Assembly (NCBI GenBank): GCA_031292915.1
Contig: JAUMSH010000005.1
Location: forward strand, 1-5,710
DNA from: Collinsella sp.
GTDB taxonomy: Bacteria; Actinomycetota; Coriobacteriia; Coriobacteriales; Coriobacteriaceae
Reading direction: 5' to 3'
Length of the DNA stretch: 5,710 nucleotides
The notes under the pieces were generated by a model that ran no database searches, was not told the origin of the DNA, and worked only from the letters and a program-made list of their open reading frames with translations. Numbering within the stretch: position 1 is the stretch's first letter; every line of letters starts with the position of its first letter. Below, piece after piece: positions 1 through 5,710 of this stretch. The position numbers and the translations under genes were made by a program.

Positions 1-26
1 CCATTTGAGACAAGGTGGCCTAAAAG

Positions 27-32
27 AGGAGG
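27..32 (+). promoter_or_regulatory. Shine-Dalgarno site for the ATG at 40
   Basis: AGGAGG lies 7 bases before the ATG at 40, which is close to ideal. It is the main argument for starting the ABC transporter at 40 rather than at the in-frame ATG at 139. The reading frame stays open back to base 1, so a start further upstream, outside the window, cannot be excluded. Confidence 0.6.
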
Positions 33-39
33 GAAGCGT

Positions 40-1911
40 ATGGATATACGCGACCGACGATTGAAGGCCAGATTGTCCAAATGGAGCACTTGCAGCGTCG
101 AGACGAAACGCGGTTTGGTAAAACCGCGTAAGGTGATTATGCTGAAGAGGTTTTTGTCTTATTACAAGCCCCAGATGGGGCTTTTTGTTGCTGATACTGT
201 TTGTGCTCTGGCGCTTGCCGCCATTGACCTGGCGTTCCCCATTATCCTGCGCAATTTGACCGGTGGGCTATTTACTCAGGGTCAGGCTGCCATTATGCAG
301 GCGCTCGGCATGATCGCGGTGGGCTTGGTGCTGATGTATGCCGTCCGCTGCGCCTGCCGCTACTTTGTGAGCTATTGGGGTCACGTGATGGGCGCGCGCA
401 TGGAGTCCAAAATGCGCGAGGACCTGTTCGATCAGTATGAGCGCTTTAGCTTTGCGTACTTTGACCGCAACAGCTCGGGCGACATGATGAGCCGCGTGGT
501 CAACGACCTGTTCGATATCTGCGAGGCGGCGCACCACGTGCCCGAGTGGATCATCATCTGCGGCATCGAGATTATCGGCTCGTTTATGATTCTCTTTACC
601 ATCGCCCCGGTGCTGGCACTCGCCATGGCCGCGGTGACGGCGGCGTTTGCGGTCATCATGTTTTGGCAGAACATGCGCATGCGCGAGGTCTTTAGCGACA
701 ACCGCAAAAAGATCAGCGGCATCAATGCGCAGCTGCAGGATTCGCTGGCGGGCATGCGCGTAGTCAAGAGCTTTGCCAACGAGGAGACCGAGCGCGCCAA
801 GTTCCGCGCCTCCAACAATCGCTATCTTTCGTCCAAGGAGAACATGTATCACGCCATGGGCGTCTATACCGCGACGTATGGCCTGCTCTCGGGTGTGCTC
901 TATGTGATCGTGGTGCTGCTGGGCGGCTGGCTGGTCGCCCGGGGACAGCTGCAGGCGGTCGATATGGCGACCTTTGCACTCTATATTTCGCTGTTCTGCA
1001 CGCCGCTCGAGACACTCGTCAATTCGGCCGAAACGTATCAGAAGGCTATCGCCGGCTTTAAGCGTATGGACGAGGTGCTCTCGACCGCGCCGGATATCCA
1101 GGACAAGCCGGGCGCTACGGATCTGCAGGTGACTGCCGGCGCCGTGGAGTATCACGACGTGTGCTTTAACTACGAGGATGTCGAGCTGGGCGAGGGCGAT
1201 GCCGACGAGCGTCCCGTTATCGACCATATGAATCTGTCCATCAAGCCCGGGCAGACCATCGCTTTGGTTGGCCCTTCGGGCGGTGGCAAGTCCACGACCT
1301 GTTCGCTGTTGCCGCGCTTTTATGACGTGGCTGCCGGATCCATTAGCATCGACGGCCAGGACGTGCGTGATGTGACGCAGCAGAGCCTGCGTCGTGCCAT
1401 CGGCCTGGTGCAGCAGGATGTCTATCTGTTTGACGGTACGATTGGCGAGAACATCGCCTACGGCAAGCCGGGCGCTACGGCGGAAGAGATCGCCGACGCC
1501 GCCCGTCGCGCCAACATCGATGCCTTTATCGAGTCGCTTCCGCAGGGCTACGACACCGTGGTGGGCGAGCGCGGTAGCCGTCTTTCGGGCGGACAGAAGC
1601 AGCGCGTTGCCATCGCGCGCGTGTTTCTCAAGAACCCCAAGATCCTGATTTTGGACGAGGCGACGAGTGCTTTGGATAACGAGAGCGAGGAGGCGGTGCA
1701 GGAGTCGCTCGAAGAGCTGGCACGCGGCCGCACCACGATTATCATTGCCCACCGTCTTTCGACCATTAAGCATGCCGATGAGATTGCGACCGTTGAGCAT
1801 GGTCGCGTTGTGGAGCGTGGCACGCACGAGGAGCTTCTCGCCCGTGGCGGCACCTATGCCCGTTACTATCGAATGCAGTTCGAAGGTGCGCGTGCGCACG
1901 AGCTCGACTGA
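40..1911 (+). CDS. ABC exporter half-transporter (fused membrane and ATPase domains)
   Basis: Predicted type I ABC exporter of the multidrug/lipid/peptide-exporter superfamily, working in the cytoplasmic membrane as a homo- or heterodimer; the substrate cannot be told from sequence. The 623-residue product has a six-helix-type membrane domain (hydrophobic stretches near residues 46-70, 86-108, 171-207, 278-300 and 308-323). An ATPase domain follows, with A-loop Tyr378, Walker A GPSGGGKST (411-419), Q-loop VQQD (457-460), signature LSGGQ (515-519), Walker B ILILDE (535-540) with catalytic Glu540, D-loop SALD (543-546) and switch His571. All catalytic residues are present, so the site looks active. 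A short acidic insert, EDVELGEGDADER (379-391), follows the A-loop. The start is uncertain: ATG 40 has the better ribosome site, but family similarity seems to begin at Met34 (base 139), and codons 2-33 include ATA, CGA and AGA, unlike the rest. The next gene follows after 19 bases, probably in the same operon. Confidence 0.93.
   Translation: MDIRDRRLKARLSKWSTCSVETKRGLVKPRKVIMLKRFLSYYKPQMGLFVADTVCALALAAIDLAFPIILRNLTGGLFTQGQAAIMQALGMIAVGLVLMYAVRCACRYFVSYWGHVMGARMESKMREDLFDQYERFSFAYFDRNSSGDMMSRVVNDLFDICEAAHHVPEWIIICGIEIIGSFMILFTIAPVLALAMAAVTAAFAVIMFWQNMRMREVFSDNRKKISGINAQLQDSLAGMRVVKSFANEETERAKFRASNNRYLSSKENMYHAMGVYTATYGLLSGVLYVIVVLLGGWLVARGQLQAVDMATFALYISLFCTPLETLVNSAETYQKAIAGFKRMDEVLSTAPDIQDKPGATDLQVTAGAVEYHDVCFNYEDVELGEGDADERPVIDHMNLSIKPGQTIALVGPSGGGKSTTCSLLPRFYDVAAGSISIDGQDVRDVTQQSLRRAIGLVQQDVYLFDGTIGENIAYGKPGATAEEIADAARRANIDAFIESLPQGYDTVVGERGSRLSGGQKQRVAIARVFLKNPKILILDEATSALDNESEEAVQESLEELARGRTTIIIAHRLSTIKHADEIATVEHGRVVERGTHEELLARGGTYARYYRMQFEGARAHELD
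108..129 (+). other. Perfect 9-bp hairpin near the transporter 5' end
   Basis: ACGCGGTTT (108-116) pairs perfectly with AAACCGCGT (121-129) around a GGTA tetraloop. It ends 9 bases before the alternative start ATG at 139, and an AGGTGAT motif (131-137) lies between them. No T-run follows, so it is not an intrinsic terminator. It may be a 5' leader structure affecting translation if the gene really starts at 139. If the start is 40, it is a strong structure inside the early coding region. Confidence 0.5.
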
Positions 1912-1930
1912 TTGATATGACAGGAAGTTT

Positions 1931-2896
1931 ATGGCTGACAAGAACCCTTTGACTCCGGAAGAAGTGACGGAGTTATTCTCCGAAATCGATGCATCCGGCG
2001 TCTTGGATCCCACGCTCGCCAAAAAGCGTACCGAGCGCATGCGTGAGAAGGAGGCTGCGGCCAAGCGCGGTGACAAAGCGGCGCTAGCGCAGCTGCGCAG
2101 CGAGGACCGCGCGAGCCAGGCAAAACATATCGACCCGCTGTCCGAGGACGATCCTTCGGGCTCGCAGGTGAGCCATACCATTACGAAGACCGCGATGGCC
2201 GTGGTCATCGGTATTTTGGTGCTGATCGTGGGCATGCAGATTGGCTACGGCGTGATGCGTCGTCTGAACACCGCCAACCTGTCCGAGAGCGTTTCGGTCG
2301 ATACCGTTTCGACCGCGCTCAAGGGTGGACTTGAATGGGGCAACGGCTTTACGCAGTTCCCGCTCGACTTTACCGTCGATGAAGCCGATGAACGCACGGG
2401 CACGGTCGAGGTGACGGTGTTGGACACATCGTCTGCCAACGAGCTCGAGCTGCTGTCCAACGGGCAGATCCAGGCCGCGGCGCTTGCGACCAACGCGTTG
2501 CTCAACGATAAGATCGACCGCGTGGTGTATAACGTTCACGCCTATATCGACGAGGATAGCAACATTCAGCACGATTCCTTCTTTGGCATGTTCCCCGCGC
2601 GCGGCCACCAGAGCGCCATTTTGACGTTCGTGTGGACCAAGAGCTCATCCAACGCCACGAGTATCGACTGGAAGATGCGCATCGTGAGTATGGATGACAC
2701 CATCGCCGAGCGCATTCAGAAGCAGGTGAACTCGGTGTCGTCGTTGATTGAGGACCCGGTGGTGAGCCAGACCAAGATTGACGAGGAAAAAGCCGAGCGC
2801 GATCTGGAGCATCGTCTGCATGGCCGCGAGATTTTCCGTGGCGGCAAGCCCGATCGCACACCGTCCGAACTGCTGGAACAGGACAAGAAAAAATAA
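1931..2896 (+). CDS. Single-pass membrane protein of unknown function
   Basis: I do not recognise a family for this 321-residue product. The N-terminal 80 residues are highly charged and helix-rich (residues 30-65 are dense in Lys, Arg, Glu and Ala) and lack a signal peptide. One hydrophobic segment follows at about 87-108 (AMAVVIGILVLIVGMQIGYG and flanks), ending in Arg110-Arg111. The soluble part at about 115-260 has alternating strand/helix character, including EVTVLD, a helix around 170-192 and SAILTFVW. The tail (280-321) is charged and ends in QDKKK. The start ATG has AGGAAG at 1922-1927, only 3 bases upstream, which is a tight spacing. Codon use is continuous with its neighbours. It sits 19 bases after the ABC transporter and before a terminator, so it is probably co-transcribed with it. 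A role as an accessory subunit is possible but is only inferred from position. Confidence 0.88.
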   Translation: MADKNPLTPEEVTELFSEIDASGVLDPTLAKKRTERMREKEAAAKRGDKAALAQLRSEDRASQAKHIDPLSEDDPSGSQVSHTITKTAMAVVIGILVLIVGMQIGYGVMRRLNTANLSESVSVDTVSTALKGGLEWGNGFTQFPLDFTVDEADERTGTVEVTVLDTSSANELELLSNGQIQAAALATNALLNDKIDRVVYNVHAYIDEDSNIQHDSFFGMFPARGHQSAILTFVWTKSSSNATSIDWKMRIVSMDDTIAERIQKQVNSVSSLIEDPVVSQTKIDEEKAERDLEHRLHGREIFRGGKPDRTPSELLEQDKKK

Positions 2897-2902
2897 GACG
2901 CC

Positions 2903-2942
2903 ATCATCCCGCGTGAGCCACAAGCCCCGCGGGATGATTTTT
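2903..2942 (+). terminator. Intrinsic (Rho-independent) terminator
   Basis: An 11-bp perfect stem, ATCATCCCGCG (2903-2913) with CGCGGGATGAT (2928-2938), encloses a 14-base loop. A run of five T follows at 2938-2942. It begins 6 bases after the stop of the unknown membrane-protein gene. It should end the ABC transporter unit and insulate carA from read-through. The reverse strand has no T-run next to the stem, so it works in one direction only. Confidence 0.9.
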
Positions 2943-2988
2943 CTGGGACGGGGATTAAAAAACATTATGCATAGAAAGTCATAATTAT

Positions 2989-3006
2989 CATTTCGTAAAC
3001 ATTTCG
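2989..3006 (+). repeat. Tandem CATTTCG repeat upstream of the carA promoter
   Basis: CATTTCG occurs at 2989-2995 and again at 3000-3006, 11 bases apart, which is about one helical turn. The second copy overlaps a small inverted repeat, ATTTC-GAT-GAAAT (3001-3013). The palindrome ATAATTAT lies just upstream at 2981-2988. The stretch is AT-rich against a G+C-rich background. It could be a regulator-binding site or an UP-like element for the carA promoter. No specific protein can be named. Confidence 0.35.
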
Positions 3007-3012
3007 ATGAAA

Positions 3013-3044
3013 TTAACGCCATGAGGCATGCTTGCGGTTACAAT
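3013..3044 (+). promoter_or_regulatory. Probable carA promoter
   Basis: TACAAT at 3039-3044 matches five of six bases of the sigma-70-type -10 consensus. The best -35 candidate is TTAACG at 3013-3018 (four of six), but the spacer is 20 bases, longer than usual, so the -35 call is weak and an activator may be needed. Transcription would start near 3051, giving a leader of about 50 bases that begins just before the regulatory hairpin. A promoter is expected here because a strong terminator lies between carA and the preceding gene. Confidence 0.5.
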
Positions 3045-3049
3045 ACCGC
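3034..3049 (+). promoter_or_regulatory. Inverted repeat framing the -10 box (candidate operator)
   Basis: GCGGT (3034-3038) and ACCGC (3045-3049) are perfect inverted arms, and the six bases between them are exactly the putative -10 box TACAAT. A T-A pair outside a T-G mismatch extends the symmetry. A dimeric repressor bound here would block RNA polymerase directly. The arms are short, so chance is possible, and no regulator is identified. Confidence 0.3.
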
Positions 3050-3065
3050 GAGGCCTAACTACACA

Positions 3066-3096
3066 CCTTTAAGCCGGTCCTGTGAGACCGGGAAGG
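3066..3096 (+). promoter_or_regulatory. PyrR-binding RNA hairpin sequestering the carA ribosome site
   Basis: The transcript folds into an upper stem CCGGUC (3074-3079) with GACCGG (3086-3091) and a hexaloop CUGUGA. A purine-rich internal bulge (UAAG at 3070-3073 opposite G3092) follows, then a lower stem CCUU (3066-3069) with AAGG (3093-3096). Loop and flanks match, from memory, the published PyrR consensus ARUCCNGNGAGGYU over 3076-3089. The three departures keep pairing: A-U becomes G3076-C3089, and U-G becomes U3078-A3087. The lower stem captures the first four bases of the carA AAGGAG, so a PyrR-UMP complex stabilising it would repress translation. There is no terminator hairpin or T-run between here and carA. 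This resembles the translational mode described in Mycobacterium rather than Bacillus attenuation. The pyrR gene is not in this window. Confidence 0.8.
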
Positions 3097-3098
3097 AG
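3093..3098 (+). promoter_or_regulatory. Shine-Dalgarno site for carA
   Basis: AAGGAG sits 4 bases before the ATG at 3103, a somewhat short spacing. It fixes the start there rather than at the in-frame GTG at 3082, which has no ribosome site and lies in the loop of the PyrR-type hairpin. Its first four bases are paired in the lower stem of that hairpin. Confidence 0.8.
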
Positions 3099-3102
3099 AA
3101 TT

Positions 3103-4542
3103 ATGGCGAACAACCATACCGCGGGCGCTGCCGCCCGCACCTTCGCGCCCAGCGAGCTTTGCCAGCGTATGCTGGCCAAAACCAGCAAGGGCACCTGCGG
3201 TCCCTGCATCCTGTATCTTGAGGATGGGACCATTTTTTATGGACGTTCATGCGGCGCCGAGGGCACCGCGACCGGCGAAGTCTGCTTCAACACCTCACTC
3301 GAGGGCTACTTTGAGGTCATGACCGACCCGAGTTATGCCGGCCAAATCGTAACCATGACCTATCCGCAGATCGGCAACTACGGTATCGACGAGACCGACG
3401 TCCAGTCGGCCTTCCCTGGCGACGCCGTGCGCCCTGCGAGCGCTCCGGCTATGCGCGGCATGATCGTTCGCGACATGTGCACCACGCCTTCTAACTGGCG
3501 CTCGGCCGTCAGCGTGCCGGAGTATCTGCGCGCCCACGGCATCGTCGCTATCGAGGGCGTCGACACCCGCGCTCTGGTGCGCCATCTGCGCGACAATGGT
3601 TCCAAGATGGGCATTATCTCGACCGAGATCTTCGACGTCGACGAGCTTGCCGAGCGTCTGGCCGCAGCGCCCACGCTGGTAGGCGAGAACCTGGTCAAGA
3701 CCGTAAGTTGCCCCGCGCCTCATGAGTTTGTGGCTGCCGACCTGCCTGCCACGCATGACTTTGCGCTTTCGGCTGCCGCTCCTGCCCGTCACAAAGTGGT
3801 CGCCTACGACTGCGGTGTGAAGCGCGGCATTCTGGAGGGTCTGGTCCGCGCCGGCTGCGACCTTACCGTCGTGCCGTGGGATACGCCCGCGAGTGAGGTG
3901 CTCGACATGAATCCCGATGGCGTCTTTTTGTCCAATGGTCCCGGCGACCCCGACGCCGTGGTGGAGACCTACGAGCAGGTGCAGCAGCTGATCGGCAAGG
4001 TGCCGGTCTTTGGCATTTGCCTGGGTCATCAGATGATCAGCCTGGCCTGCGGCGCCCAGATGGAAAAGCTTAAGTTCGGTCACCGCGGTGGCAACCAGCC
4101 GGTTATGAACCTGGTGAGCCGTCGCGTGGAGATCACCGCGCAAAACCATGGCTTCGGCCTGCTGTTCCCCAGCTTGGGCAAGCTTGTCCCCGAGCTTTCC
4201 GGCGGCGAGACCGAGCATGCGGCCGATGGAGATCTGCGCGTCTGGGTGCGCCGCGGCATCGCGCCAGTCGTGATGAACGAGCGCTTCGGCCGCATTCGCC
4301 TGACACATGTGAACCTCAACGACGGCACCGCCGAGGGCATCCAGCTGCTCGACGCCCCGTGCTTCTCGGTCCAGTACCACCCCGAGGCCTCGCCTGGCCC
4401 CACCGATGCCCACTATCTCTTTACCGCCTTTACGCGACTCATGGACGGCGAGGAGAACTACCTGGACATCGATACCGCGAAGGACCGCCTTGCCGGCTGG
4501 AACTTTGCTGAGTCCGAGACCGCTGAGACCGAGGAGAACTAA
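3103..4542 (+). CDS. carA: Carbamoyl phosphate synthetase small (glutaminase) subunit
   Basis: CarA hydrolyses glutamine and passes ammonia to CarB for carbamoyl phosphate synthesis, the shared first step of pyrimidine and arginine synthesis in the cytoplasm. The small-subunit N-domain spans about 36-175 (LEDGTIFYGRS, FNTSLEGYFEVMTDPSYAGQ, VDTRALVRHLR). A class I glutamine amidotransferase domain spans about 231-445. Its triad is Cys306 (GICLGHQ), His426 and Glu428 (YHPEASPGP), with supporting motifs SNGPGDP (277-283), FGHRGGNQPV (325-334) and TAQNHGF (345-351). At 479 residues it is about 100 longer than E. coli CarA (382). The excess is an N-terminal extension of about 30 residues, an insertion of about 36 residues between NHGF and RLTH (roughly 352-397), and a tail after 448 ending in acidic SETAETEEN. 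The ATG at 3103 is chosen over GTG 3082 for its ribosome site. carB follows one base after the stop. Confidence 0.97.
   Translation: MANNHTAGAAARTFAPSELCQRMLAKTSKGTCGPCILYLEDGTIFYGRSCGAEGTATGEVCFNTSLEGYFEVMTDPSYAGQIVTMTYPQIGNYGIDETDVQSAFPGDAVRPASAPAMRGMIVRDMCTTPSNWRSAVSVPEYLRAHGIVAIEGVDTRALVRHLRDNGSKMGIISTEIFDVDELAERLAAAPTLVGENLVKTVSCPAPHEFVAADLPATHDFALSAAAPARHKVVAYDCGVKRGILEGLVRAGCDLTVVPWDTPASEVLDMNPDGVFLSNGPGDPDAVVETYEQVQQLIGKVPVFGICLGHQMISLACGAQMEKLKFGHRGGNQPVMNLVSRRVEITAQNHGFGLLFPSLGKLVPELSGGETEHAADGDLRVWVRRGIAPVVMNERFGRIRLTHVNLNDGTAEGIQLLDAPCFSVQYHPEASPGPTDAHYLFTAFTRLMDGEENYLDIDTAKDRLAGWNFAESETAETEEN
4531..4536 (+). promoter_or_regulatory. Shine-Dalgarno site for carB inside the carA 3' end
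   Basis: GAGGAG lies 7 bases before the carB ATG and within the last codons of carA (the Glu-Glu before the final Asn). With one base between the carA stop and the carB start, translation of the two subunits is probably coupled. Repression of carA translation would then also lower carB. Confidence 0.75.
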
Positions 4543-4543
4543 C

Positions 4544-5710
<1,167 letters not shown>

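Noticed and set aside
2..64. An open frame from the window edge ending at TGA 62-64, possibly the end of an upstream gene
   Set aside because: It has only about 20 codons and no recognisable sequence. Another frame already stops at 6-8, so which frame, if any, carries an upstream gene cannot be judged from this window.
108..129. The 9-bp hairpin as an intrinsic terminator or attenuator
   Set aside because: No T-run follows the stem; the next bases are AAGGTGATT. It is kept only as a structural element.
268..2235. A 655-codon open frame on the minus strand, antisense to the ABC transporter and the next gene
   Set aside because: The translation is rich in His, Arg and Ala with no recognisable domain. 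It is the mirror of two well-supported + strand genes and crosses their boundary. G/C-rich third positions commonly keep such antisense frames open.
2645..3022. A 125-codon minus-strand frame starting in the intergenic region
   Set aside because: It runs through the terminator and then antisense to the end of the membrane-protein gene. The product looks like an antisense translation and nothing supports a promoter or ribosome site.
3082..3102. GTG at 3082 as the carA start
   Set aside because: It has no Shine-Dalgarno and falls inside the PyrR-type hairpin loop, while ATG 3103 has AAGGAG directly upstream.

Overview
The window looks like a piece of a fairly G+C-rich bacterial chromosome, with strong G/C preference at third codon positions and purine-rich Shine-Dalgarno sites. 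Gene content and codon style suggest a Coriobacteriia-type actinobacterium (Collinsella-like). That assignment is an inference from general familiarity, not from a search. All four genes I can support lie on the + strand; the long minus-strand open frames are antisense shadows.

Region 1 (about 1-2942) is a two-gene unit. The first gene is a complete ABC exporter half-transporter, with a membrane domain fused to an ATPase domain (40-1911; the true start may be 139). Nineteen bases later comes a gene of unknown function for a single-pass membrane protein with a large soluble domain (1931-2896). The unit closes with a strong intrinsic terminator (2903-2942). The 5' end of the transporter is odd: its first 33 codons use codons rare in the rest of the gene and contain a perfect 9-bp hairpin just before a second possible start.

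Region 2 (2943-3102) is a non-coding control region. It holds an AT-rich stretch with a tandem CATTTCG repeat, a likely promoter whose -10 box TACAAT sits inside an inverted repeat, and a short leader. The leader carries a near-consensus PyrR-binding hairpin whose lower stem pairs with the carA Shine-Dalgarno. This is the most informative regulatory element in the window. It predicts that PyrR bound to UMP/UTP blocks translation of carA, rather than terminating transcription as in Bacillus.

Region 3 (3103-5710) is carA followed by carB with one base between them. Together they encode the two subunits of glutamine-dependent carbamoyl phosphate synthetase, which feeds pyrimidine and arginine synthesis. 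CarA is unusually long: it has an N-terminal extension of about 30 residues, an insertion of about 36 residues inside the glutaminase domain, and a C-terminal tail. CarB runs off the window after 389 codons, covering roughly the first (carboxyphosphate) ATP-grasp half. I see no mobile elements, CRISPR arrays, tRNA or rRNA.
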